Notes under the pieces: model-generated
Database searches by the model: none
What the model was told of the DNA's origin: nothing
What the model saw: the letters and a program-made list of their open reading frames with translations, nothing else
Shown: piece after piece, positions 26,429-39,100 of the stretch
Layout: every line of letters begins with the position of its first letter
Position numbering within the stretch: the stretch's first letter is position 1
NCBI RefSeq assembly: GCF_964340395.1
Contig: NC_135549.1
Coordinates: 6,323,501-6,387,500, forward strand
DNA: 64,000 nucleotides
Direction: 5' to 3'
Origin: Glandiceps talaboti
Lineage: Eukaryota; Hemichordata; Enteropneusta; Spengelidae
Made by a program: the position numbers and the translations under genes

Positions 26429-27600
26429 TTTTCGTCTTAAGCGATCCGATCACTTCTTCACTATCTATCCTTCTATAGTTCGTGTTATTTAACGTTGTTT
26501 CGTATAAGAATACGCAAGAAATTCCTTTGATTTACAGAGAGTAGTGAGAAAGAGTGCTTCCGCTGATGATACATATTTTCGTTTACCACGCTCACAAGCT
26601 GTATCGGATGAATGAATGGTTCAAGCGGCATGATTTTCTTTGCTTTTCTAATGCATTGTGGGATCATTTGTTTCCCGCTGTTGGGTACATGGTGAGATGT
26701 TGCAATCACCAATGACGTAGAGTTTCCATATATAGGCAATGTCACCTTTCAGGAAATCCACGTGCCGCGTAACCAGACCTTCAGTGTTTGTTATGACGTC
26801 GCATGATTACAACTTACAAGAAAAAAACCGAACGTTCTCGACTTGTCCGGAAGCATATGAAAATACTTGAAAGATCATTGACTGGCAAAAAATAAACTAT
26901 GGCATTTAATTTAATAAGACTTGTTTTAAATTTTTCAAATTATTTTTGGCGAAATAGGAATAAGAAACGTGCGATGGATACGGACATCTTATCGTGAATT
27001 GTTTTCATAATGTCAATTTCCTTTTATTCGTTTGTCATTTTGAGGTGAACTGTAACATACTGATCAACGAGCCATACATATTTAGAGAGAAATAAAGGCC
27101 TATTCCTAAATTCTTTTTCAGATCTATTTTATTATAATCATAAGTTATTACAAAGCCTATAGCTCGGGGCAACATATGTGGTGCCGAGTACACAACTTCC
27201 AAAACAGGTAAGCTTTACTGTAACTGTTGGTAATTAAATTCGTTTTGTTCAGCTTTTATATTTGCAAAATTGTAATGGTCATGACATTTATTTTTGTGTC
27301 GTATTATCAAAATAAATAATTTTCACACCAATTTCGAGATATTTCTCCCTCTCCCAAGACATTTTCTACAATTACATAAAAAATACTGGATCGGCAGAGA
27401 AAAGCAAGGTACTGAATAGGAAAGACAAGCTTACCTTTAGTTTTAAAGTCTTCGTAGTTGGAATATCAAGACGGGTATCTAGATAGCAGTCGACAGCCTG
27501 TCGAGATCGACATGTAGAAAAGATATCCCAACGAGCCGGTGTTTATAGCCCACAATCCAGATCGGTTCTGCGTGGCTCCAATCCTTGGTAATCGGACGTA

Positions 27601-27701
27601 TGAATAGAATAGAATAGAATAGAATAGAATAGAATAGAATAGAATAGAATAGAATAGAATAGAATAGAATAGAATAGAATAGAATAGAATAGAATAGAAT
27701 A
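27601..27701. repeat. AGAAT pentanucleotide microsatellite
   Basis: About 20 perfect units of agaat. On the minus strand it reads as a spurious Phe/Tyr/Ser/Ile-rich open frame, which should be ignored. Confidence 0.97.
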
Positions 27702-28178
27702 TTTACTACATTTTTTCATTGGACTTTCTGCAATAGGCATGATAAGTGTTTGGTGCTAAAAACAAACTAGTAATGTATGTTATGTTAGTTTGTTAGTCTG
27801 GATACCAACGTGGTCTCTAATTAAACCACTAAACTGTGAGTGGAGGTGTAAATCGTAACGACACCGTATTCATAGGAACTATAGACTAGGCATATATTTA
27901 CAAATTTAAAGTTGATTGAAAGTTGATCGAAGATTTCAAGTGCTACGCCACCAACGGCGATACTACTATGTTTCGCTTGCTCATTGAAAAATAGTGATGT
28001 GATATTGTACAGCTGTAAAGCCCATGGAATCAATCGCAGGTTCTCGCATTAGTGTTATCTTATCAGTGAAACAATAAGGACACAGTAAAATTCTTTTGTT
28101 GTAGACCAACGTTTGCTATAATTATAATTCTGGCTCTAGTCCAACCTGAGTCTTTATAGGTCAACTAAATTTGCAAGC

Positions 28179-28183
28179 TTTGA

Positions 28184-28282
<99 letters not shown>
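28179..28282. repeat. GAAA tetranucleotide microsatellite
   Basis: About 25 units of gaaa, almost perfect. A further short ATCC array lies at 28616-28660. Confidence 0.97.
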
Positions 28283-29892
28283 GGTATGGGTAAATCTTAA
28301 AAATAAACAACACAGAGACCATTTTGAAAACCTGAACTCTAGATACTCACGAAAATAAATAGTCACGGTTGATTGTCCCAGGATGAATGTTTGTCTGTTT
28401 GTCTGTTTGTCTGCACTTCTACTTGTGGATGGTTTATTGTTTGTCTTGAAGATATATACTTGGAAGTTTAAAGTAGTCCGTAACAATCATGGTATTTTTT
28501 TGAATATCGTAAATACCGATATGTTATTTTGTATTATGATCATCCTAGACTAGATGTATACTAGTATTACTATCCTGGAATGGATTAGCTCACGAGTGAC
28601 TATGGTCTGTCTATTACCCATCCATCCATCCATCCATCCATCCATCCATCCACCCACCCCTTGATAAAACAACAAATATACGTACACTATAGTATAAAAT
28701 TGGCGTTGCTATGGAGACATTGCATCGTCACGGCTCATTTTTATCTCCCTTCTATGTCTCTTTATTTTTTATGTTCAGTCGAAACTCCAAGAAATTATCA
28801 CAATCCGAGTATGTAATAATATTATTGTCGATATAAAATAATGAACCTATGTTCAAAATATGTACCCATATAAAAATGTCAACGGACATTTGAAAGTACT
28901 AGTAGTACTAGTACGGTTGTCGATCGCAGTGGGCGTGACCCTTGACCCAAGAAACCGGAACTAACTTCGTTTCGCGAGTAAATAACGCGAGGACAACAAT
29001 GCTCCTGTCACCACTGGCTCTGATCGATTTATTTCACCAGTTCTGCTCTCGTAGCATGTGATATTCAGGTGAGTTGGCTTCACGTCGTCAATTTGTGACG
29101 AGTTTTATCACGTAAAAACTACAACACAGACGAAAATCGAAGAATCTGTCTGTCGCCGGTGTGTTCGTATCCGTGCGACTAATCCATGGTGCGATCCACC
29201 CTGCATGTTGGCATTTAGTGTAAATCACCGGCCGTAAAAGAATTTAGCTGACAGAGTAAGACGTGTAATATTGATCAAATATCTTGCTAGAGTCAAAAGA
29301 CGCCGGTGTAGATAGCAAGTGTATCGTCCACGAGAATATACGAACAGTTTCACTGATCAAGAGTGATATTGTGGATATTTCATCCATGGTTATGTTGTAT
29401 ATACCTCATTCTGATAATTATTTTTAAAAAAATACTTGTTATATCTTCTATGTTGTATACTGGGCTGTAAAAGCAAATTAGACCCCCGTGTATGGAGGGT
29501 CTATTGTAAAGTAACCTTTTTTGTCAGTTCAACTTGTAGTTAGGTGGCAGTGCTTTTTGAAATATATCTTGAAATATGATTTCTTTTGTATAAGGAAAAG
29601 TTGGAGCCTTGGAATGTCATACAATTTGGCACTAAAGTAGGCATTGTGAATGGCACACAGTCATTACTAATTAACTAGATGACATGATTAAAAAGAGCAA
29701 AAGAACTAATTCTGATCTTTAAACTGTAATTCAGAAATTAAAAAGAGAATGACAAATTTGATATTCCAAGAGTACTGACTGTAATACTAATCTAATGGAA
29801 CTGAAGTGTGGGTAAATCTAACTTATCACCATTGGAATGTTTTGTTGTGAACCATATTTCATCTTTCAATTTCAATTTGTTTTTCTCAACAG

Positions 29893-30131
29893 ACTAGACT
29901 GGACTACTAGGAAACAAAGAAGAGGCCCCAATATGTTGCTTGAACTACAAGAATTGTGTGTGTGTTTCTAAGATAAAATTTGAAGCATCTGACCAGACAG
30001 AATATTTGGTTTGTATAAAGTATTACACAACACAGATAGACTACATTTGAGGAGTTGCAGATCTACATCAGTTCTTTAGATATAATAATATTGTTATATA
30101 TCAGCTAGCCCAATGTGTGTGGGAACACAGC
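29893..30131 (+). other. Probable 5' UTR of the kinesin gene (second exon part)
   Basis: An acceptor (tttttctcaacag) ends at 29892. An ATG at 30114 opens a short out-of-frame reading frame that overlaps the start, so it may act as a small upstream ORF. The chosen start at 30132 is the first ATG in frame with the rest of the protein. Confidence 0.5.
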
Positions 30132-33100
30132 ATGGGCAGTGGTTCAAGTTCTGAGGGGCGATCAAGGCCATCAACAGGTGCTAATACTCCGAGTCAGCAA
30201 CCAATGAGTAGAAATGTAAGACGGAAAGTTGAAGCCAGGCAGAGGCAGAAGGAGTTTCAGGAAGTTGAGTTTCAACAACAGGGTGGTGAAAATGGACAGG
30301 TAAATTCTCCTTCTGCTCCTCCTCCTCCGCCGGCGGCTTCAAATCAAAGTACCCCACATCAAGCTAACAACTATCAACAGCAATGGCAAAATGCTGCACG
30401 TACTATAAATACACAGCAAAAAGTTATAACAGCACTGTCACCAGAACAGCAACAGGTGATTGCTTTGCTATATTCCATTCCACCTTTACTGATATTAATA
30501 TACCATTAACTAGGTGATTGGGTGATTGCTTTGCTATATTTCTTTCCATTTTCAACCCGACTTTAATACAATCCATCTTTGCTATCAGTGTGTGTGTTCT
30601 TTGATTGTTTTAGAGCTCATAATGACACAGGTGTATAACACAACATACAGGCTATTTCTCATCATATACTACTAAATTAACACCGAATTTTTGTCAGTTA
30701 AACTCTTATGTTCTATTAGTTTTATTGAGTGGTATTTATCTATAATTGTATTGCAGTGTCATCCTCTAATGAGCTAAAAAAAAAAGAAGTAGTAATGCCT
30801 TGTGATTCATTAAAGAGACTATGTTCAAGTATTCATACTAATATTTCATTTATTTTGGTTCAATATGTGATATTATATTTTATGTGGTCATTCAGTTTTA
30901 CAAATTGCATGAAGTAGAATCACTGTGTGAGTGTATTAATTATTAACATATTGCTGGATCACACTAATACAATTACAAGCTTTGTTTTTAACTGTTTTGA
31001 ACTTTGACTAATTTCTTATGCAGCGTCAGGATCAAATGCTTTCAATGGCAATGCAAATGCAGGAACTTGTAAGTGGTTTTTCTTCATATTTAGAATTTAT
31101 ATAGCATGCCTTATTTCCTGTAGCTTATGTGAAAATGAACAACTAAGTGTATGAATGACACTTTGAATTGCACAGCACGCATTGCGTTGTTATTTCTTCA
31201 TTATTAATGTTATTTTATATACCTGTAATATTGAATTCATTTTTAAAGGAGAAAACAGATAATGGGGCAGCTTTTGTTTCAATCTGTTTTTCCTTGTCTG
31301 TGCTTCAATTATGTTTACTGGAACTAGCCAAAAAGGGACCCCCCCAAAAAAAAACAACAAAAAAACCCATAAAAAACATACTATACACTGAAATAAAATA
31401 TTGAATTGATTTATTCACCCGATACAAAAGAATAAAAGTGTGTACATTTCAATAATTTTATAATGATATCAAACTGTCGTGGCGAAATATCCTGCATTAC
31501 TGTGCTGGTTATTTCATAATTTTTTCCCCCAACCTTGATAACCAAAGTACAAATTCATTGACCTAAAAAAGTATTAAAGTGCTATTTTCTATCCCTCCTA
31601 CTTGACAATGAGACATATCTTCATCTCTGAATGTATCTGAGCAGAAAGTATGCCTGTCAACATTTGTGAGTGATTCATTGATTTGGCTAATTGATTTCTT
31701 AAACTTTGAGGTGGTTGTATAATGTGCAGTGCAGTTATGGTTGTAAAAAAGGGTTTGCTATGGTTGGGGTAAACAACAGCACTTTAAATTCTTCAGTTGT
31801 AGAATGGCAGCTCACTGTTGCTAAGGTGTGACCTTTATAGAATCCTTACAGGGGAGGGCATAGTTCATATTTTCAGTTTTCAGTATTCTATCAGAGCATT
31901 AGTTATCAGCTGAAGTTCAATTTCATTGTTTATCTGACTGTTAATTCAGCAATCCAGAATGTACAGGATTAGTATGGCTTTCTTTGCTCGTCAGGAGACC
32001 AATACAATTAAAATCTAACAAAACCGATAATTAAAACAGTGAAAATTAAACCCAGCTGATATTAAAATTCTAGTTCTATTATATCTGTGTGTTGGAACTG
32101 TGTATATTCTCATTGACCTTAAGTCTCAATAATTCCCATAACTCATATGCCACAAGTAGATATTTAAATTACTACACACACTAGTTATAAATGATTGATC
32201 TACTGACTTCACAAACATCTACTGGATTTTTAACTCTTTATTATAAATCTTTTTGACAAATATACAACAGAAATATGTAAATGATTCAAACAGTGACAAG
32301 TCAGTGAACAATTTTCTAACAGAGCGAAGAGCAAATAGTTCAATGTATTTCACAATGTTATGAGTATTTTTTTTTCATCACAAGGTATAACCTTTGACTG
32401 AAATTTGGACTCTTTTTTGACTATTCAAAATTGACAATTTGGACAATGAGGGCTTGAACCTCTTAACCTTTCACAGCTAAGGGAGACATGGGAGCACAGG
32501 TTAATTAGCATATTATTGATTGCTGTTGTTACTATATTTGGTTGCCACAATAACAGCATGGAGGTTTCCAATACAGTGGGCATAATCAATAACAGTGAAC
32601 AAAGCCAGTGACGTCACACTCTCTAATCCATGGACTATTTCAAGGTGTTGGGATAGTGGTAGATAAAACTAGGGGTCACTGTGTATTCAATGTAGGCAGG
32701 TTTTCACTCAGGATTTCATGTGATGGTCCTTTGATTGCCAAAGAATGAGTTGTTAACAGGCCTTTCTTTATCTGTTTATGTTTGTTTGTCTGGTACTATT
32801 GTAATCCCAATGATGCCTGTCTAATAGATGGGACATTTATCTATAACGGTTTAACCTAGAGATCATCCTAGGATTTGGCATAAATAATCAAATGATCAAA
32901 TGTTTCATATTCACAATTTTACAAGATGAAATTTAAATTCTAATCGCAACAATTGAATCAAACTTCTTTAAAAAGCAAGCTGAGGTGTGAAACTAGTCAA
33001 AGATTTAAGCTGTTTTTGTACTCAATTACTGCTGATATTCATTAAAAATATTCACATTCAAGTTTTTGAGGTCAAAACTAAAATTAAAAATTTCAAAAGA

Positions 33101-36100
33101 AGAAAAGAACATTTTATATGTATATAGAATTTACAAATTTATACTATAGTCACAAATCCATGTTGTCTTGTTATTGTGGTACACTGAAAACAGAATGGAT
33201 TCCAGGCTTTTAAAGCCCATTATCAATGTTAAGTTTAGATAAATTAAACACAAATGAAATGAAATGAAATGAAATGGGCCACACACTGATTTAGTTCATG
33301 TGGATATGATGATCAACCTCTGTGAAATTATTTGGGTTTTCATCATAACATTCTGCCAACATTGATGTGCAAATAATAAAATGAATTTATTTTTGTTCGA
33401 TAAAACTCCTAAAGTGAAAATGATGATAAGAAAATAAATAAAAAGGTAAAATGAGTTACACAAAAATGAGATATTATACGAGTAAAGGGGGAACTGTGAT
33501 AGAAATAATGCCGACATTCAGTGAAGTGGTCAATATGATATGTGCTTGTATATGTGACAGTGAAGATACTTGACATCGCTGAAGTCAACAGATACAATGT
33601 AATGGTGTCACCAACAATGACACTGGGTAACTACACAAAGTGAACTTTGCTTTCTCTAAACAAACACCCATTCTCACAAACCAGAGCTGTGTGACACTGT
33701 CAAATAACGACAGTACATCTTGGACAGTGCCATAAAAGAGGCTGTGGTTTGCTACGATGACAAATACCGAAAAAAACCCCCCCCCCCAAAAAAAAAAATA
33801 TATATATATGATTCAGTCACTTTGATTATGAGATATAGTTACTGATATAGTACTTTGTGAAGTTAATTTGCATTCCTTTTTGAGATTGTACATGAAAATC
33901 ATGTTTTTCAAAAAGAAATCAAGGAATTACCTGAGAAGTGTTAGTTTTATATGCATTGTACATACAATAGGCAGCTCCTGTTCTTATAGTTGGCTGTAGT
34001 ATATTCACAAATGCTTTCAAAGTTAGCCTCCCCAGTCATTTATTTATCATAATAGAATAATGGTACTTGTACATGTATTCTGTATTGTAGTAGTTCAAAT
34101 TGTTTTATCTATTAGTTTATGTAGACTCAGGACTTTTTTTTTGTATTACTGATAATTTTTTCTATCTGTACCTTCAGGGTGATGACATTGTTTTTGAGAC
34201 ATTCCATCATAAAAATGGACGAAGCTACACATGTGTTGTACAGAATGGACAGCGGTTCTTCCTTGATTCATGGCAGACTCAGGTATGTCTACTTTTATCT
34301 CACTAACATTCATGGACATTTATTCCATAGACTTATATCCCTCCCCCCCCAAAAAAAAAAAAAAGAAGAAGAAGAAGAAGAAGCAAGATCTTGGTTGACA
34401 TATTATACAGTGTTTTATAGGTACAAGGGGGTATAAGTCATGAAATATATCCATGTAACAGACTGTTTATACCTTCCAACATTTCAATATGAAATTGTGA
34501 TAAAATGCATATAAGTAACTTTTTGAATCATAACCCCTCTCCCAGTTGGGATCTAAATCTAGGAAACAGATTGAATTAGATTTTGAAAAACTGCATAAAG
34601 CGTAGTTTGGTGAAATCTTTTTTTGTATAAATTTATGTCATGTCTCATGGTATGTAGGTGAATTTTTGTCGGTTTCAATAAAGGCAAAGTGCACACTGTC
34701 AGGTGATACAGATTTTATCACAAATTATTAGTACAATTTTTTTGTTCATCTTGTATTAATTTATAACAAAGTTGTTTTTTTTAATACATTGCATGACAGT
34801 TAGTCAGCATAAATCTAATATTCTCCCTCCAAAGGAATGGCAACCATTTCCTGTAGAATGGTACGCACAAGGTAGGGTTGAACGAGAAGCTACCATCCAT
34901 GATCAACCTCCTACTGCAGCTAGTAATGAAGTTGATGACTACAACCAACCCGGCAGTTCTGGAATGAATAACGTAGAGATGGATGATATCGATATAACAG
35001 CTGCTGGAATGGGAAGTCAAAATGATGATAGGGCTGGTTCTTTGAATCATCCAACAAGAGGGAAATTACTTACATATGTCTTTGAGGTAAAACAACTATT
35101 TTTATTTAAAATCATATTCTTGTTGCATAAAATTTCTTTGGTATATTTGTTGTGCAATCTGTTTGATATCTGATTTCCAGAGTAGGCATGGATCATTGTA
35201 TGTACAATATTTGAATCTACATGTACTTTGCGTCCTGTTTTTTCATGTGTACATGTATCAACCTACTCCTTTGGATGTGAGCAACTGGACATTCAAATCA
35301 CATGCTGAACCTCATGCACTGAGAGGAACAGTCAACCATTTAAACTTCTTATTTAAAAAAAGTGTTTTGAACAAACAATTTGTATATTCAATATCAGTAT
35401 TTGTGCACTTTTATAGCATTTTTTCTAAATCTACCCAACTGATGGTCAATTTGCCCATAACATCCACCTTTGATGTTGTGTTATATTATGAGTTATGTTC
35501 AGTGAAAACCAACATAAAATATGACACAGTCATAGTGTTTTAAACATGTTTGTAATTTTCATGTGATTTTCTATTTTATGTTGTGACAGGAGAGACGTAA
35601 TATTCACTGTTACTTTGATGATATGTCTGGTAGTTGGATCAAGTTACCAGTGTCATGGGAACAGCACCATGATTTTGTCAAACCACTAGTAGCCCAGATA
35701 TCGGTAAGAAATGTACATCATCATGAAGAATATTTTTTACCCTCTTTGGATACTGAGAGTAAAATTGTATAATTATTGATCTTACAATGGAAAGATGTTC
35801 AATATAGTACATATCAATGTTGCACACAACAAACCATTTTTGGGGGAATATTTTGAAGTTGGAATGTGTATTAAAATAAACAATATTTTTTTTCAAGTTT
35901 GTGAACTGTTATTCTACTGATGTACATTCTAGTAAATGCAGTTTTGGAGGTTTTTGAAAATAATTTTTGCTCAATACAAAAGTAAAGTCGACAAGCTATG
36001 AAAAAATAAAGATGAAAGTTTACAAAAAGACTCATAAAACAAATAATGACAAATGATTCTTTGATTTTGATGACAGGAAACTTGTCCAGCATGGAAAGAT

Positions 36101-39100
36101 AAATATGATATCATAGCTGCCTTGAGATGTAGTAACTATGACTTAGATGATTGCATAGCTACATATTTTACAGTTGGAGATACAGGTAACATGGACACAC
36201 CTGATAGAGTTCGGGGTATGAACACAGATATCATTAAAAAGAAGGATGATAAAATTAAAAAGTTAGAAGCCAAAGTAGCCAAGATGGTAAGTCAGTTCTT
36301 TTGTTGTGATGTAATCTAGGGATAAAGTAGTCTGTAAGAAATAGACATACATGCCATGCTATGTCAGTCAGCACTCACATGGTTAAGGAGAAGCCTGATA
36401 GGGCTAAACAACACAAGATGTATCTTACAGTCTAGTGATAGTGTCATCAAATTTATTTTATTACCGATATATACATTATCAAGTATTGTAAATTGTTTCA
36501 ATCTCATTTCATGTGTTATGGTAATCTTTATAATTGTAGATATATTTGTTCAAAATGCACACAAAAATGACACCACCATATCAATATGATAATATTTTGT
36601 AGGACTGATTTTTCAATCTGGTTAATTTCATAAATCTTCTGATGACAACAATGTGTAAACATTTATTTATTGTCTACTGGTCTTGTTGTTACTACATCAA
36701 CTATGTCTTCTAGGTCATCAAATTTCCACTATTACTGAATGCTAATATTCTAATTTTATACACGTGTAATTTTGTTCAACTATCTAGTTCTTACTTTTAC
36801 TTTCTGGTTGAAATCATTTCATTGTCAACTAGCACCACCTATATCTCCTTATTTGTGATTTGACATCACTATGAGCTGTCACGTCTCTACATGTTCATTG
36901 TCTTATACACGCATCATCTTGCTTCCACCATTGTACAATTCTTTGATCAAATTGTTGGTGATTTCATTTTGATACTTTGTTTTAGGTATTACAAACTTGA
37001 TGTTATCAGTATTAACGTGCATCTTTAATAGCATAATCAGTTTCTCAGTGACTATATTGTTTATTCAAATATATCAATTCCAAATGTATAACACCAGTAA
37101 CAGTGTTGATTTCACAGACAATATTTCAATGAAGTAGTTAGTCCAATATTGATTTTATTCTTTGTGTGATTTCTTGTAGAAACCTGACTATGAAGAAGCC
37201 TGTCGACTGAACAAAATACTACAAAATGAGAATGAAATATTTAAAGAAGAGGTATGCTTTGTACACCAATCTTACACCATCTACCACAAAGTCTTAGTGT
37301 AAACTTACATTATATATCATTTCAAAGTTGGACATTTGAATTCAGTGTCTGAGAACTTTCTGGTCAAGTGATACGGTGGCTGCAGGCAATATATGCATTG
37401 CCATGGCAACCAGGACCTCTGTACAAAAGCAGTTATTGTATAGTTTTGAATACAAACACCTGGCCGTGTAGTAATTCTTGCCTGTCAAAACAAAACCTGT
37501 CTGTGTTGTTGTTACTGGTGTGTAAGATAAGCATTGTAGTATGGCCCATTGATGCCATAAAGAATTGATAATTTCATATTAGTATGAAAACAACAAAGTA
37601 CAAAAAATGTATATTGTAAAACAACACACATTATCATCCATTGTGGCATAATTAAGTCACTGACAAGAATATTGCTATAGGTGTGCGATAATAGATGGAT
37701 TGATAGACAAACAGACAGACAGACAGACACAGACAGACAGATAGACAGACACAGACAGACAGATGGACAATATTGTATGTCCTTATGTGAGGACGTCATA
37801 GCTAGATTATTGCCCATAAAAATTATGGAGGTGATAGCGGATGAAGGAAGGTCGTATACCGTTATGTAGCAAAGAGAATGACCATGTATATAATGCATAA
37901 CACTATAGTAATTGGTGTCTATTAAAACTTTATTTTATGTTATTTATTCTTTATGTGTACACTATAAAGTGTGGAAGGTTAATTCTTTTTATTGAAATGA
38001 ATGCAAGTGACAAACTTACTTCAAGCACTAATGTGTATTAAAGATAATGTAAATTGAAAGATTGTTGACATTTAGTTTGATATCACAAATATTTGTAAAA
38101 TGAACCACTTTAAATTCTGTGTATAATTCTATTTATTCATGATGTCCCAGATAAATACGATAGTTAGGTGGTACTGGTGTAAACTTGAAATCAACGCATA
38201 TGAGAGGATATAACATGAAGCTATTTGCAAGGTTCACAAACTGGATAAAATGACATATGTTGCCTGACGTATTGTGGATGATGATTTTAACAAAAAGAAA
38301 GTTTATTTATGTAATATTATGCTATCCAGTCTAATTGATCAATCTAAAGGCTTTGTATCATGTAAGTGAAATTATACCATGCACGAACCAAGTTGAACAA
38401 AAAAATATGGAATTTATACTGTGGTCATTTTATGTCATGACAATTAACACACGTCTCTGTCACGACAACAAATGGCACTAGACTCATAGTGACAAAACCC
38501 CCTTAGGTCCCTTGTATTTTCCCTCACTGAATGAAGGAAAATATTGGGGAATACCACCTAATTGTCCATCCTGATAATAAAGTATGTAACCTTTGATCTA
38601 TGTTTGACAATTTCTGATGTAAAAATAAGAAAAGTTTACTAGTACACACTATTCACTGACATGTGAGGTCTGAAGGTATGAATTGAATCTTATACCACCA
38701 GTAGTTTCATCTTCACTATCTTTGTCATAAAATAGATATATCCATGCTTTGCTTACAGCTACAACGACTTAGAGAGAAAATATCAGAGTTAGAAGTGGAG
38801 GCAAAGACAGCCAACCTTAGGGTCAATGCACTACAGCAGGACAGACCCAAGACAGCAAGACCAATGACGGCTAGACCAATGACGGCTAGACCTGTAACAC
38901 CTAAACAACCAGTAAGTGTACTTGTGACTGACTCTCTGTAACTGCTGTGTTCTCACTAGAAAATAATAATGAGTTGCTAAAAATACCAAAAGAGCATATT
39001 GTTATGTTCATGAAATTCTTAGTTTTGAGATGTTATAGAGTAGAAGCTAGCGGGCTACAGTGAATATCTATCCCTAGATATATGTGTGCAGATACTATTG

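Larger units (their letters stand above)
26429..30131. other. Divergent intergenic region and kinesin 5' UTR
   Basis: It lies between the divergent IFRD and kinesin start codons. A donor at 29069 (cag|gtgagt) paired with an acceptor ending at 29892 would give a non-coding first kinesin exon ending at 29068 and a second exon starting at 29893. The region contains pentanucleotide, GAAA and ATCC microsatellites. No additional gene is recognised. Confidence 0.55.

Noticed and set aside
34179-34436. Open frame with Lys/Glu run in kinesin exon 3 region
   Set aside because: It is out of frame with the kinesin exon and runs over a poly-A/GAA stretch in the intron.
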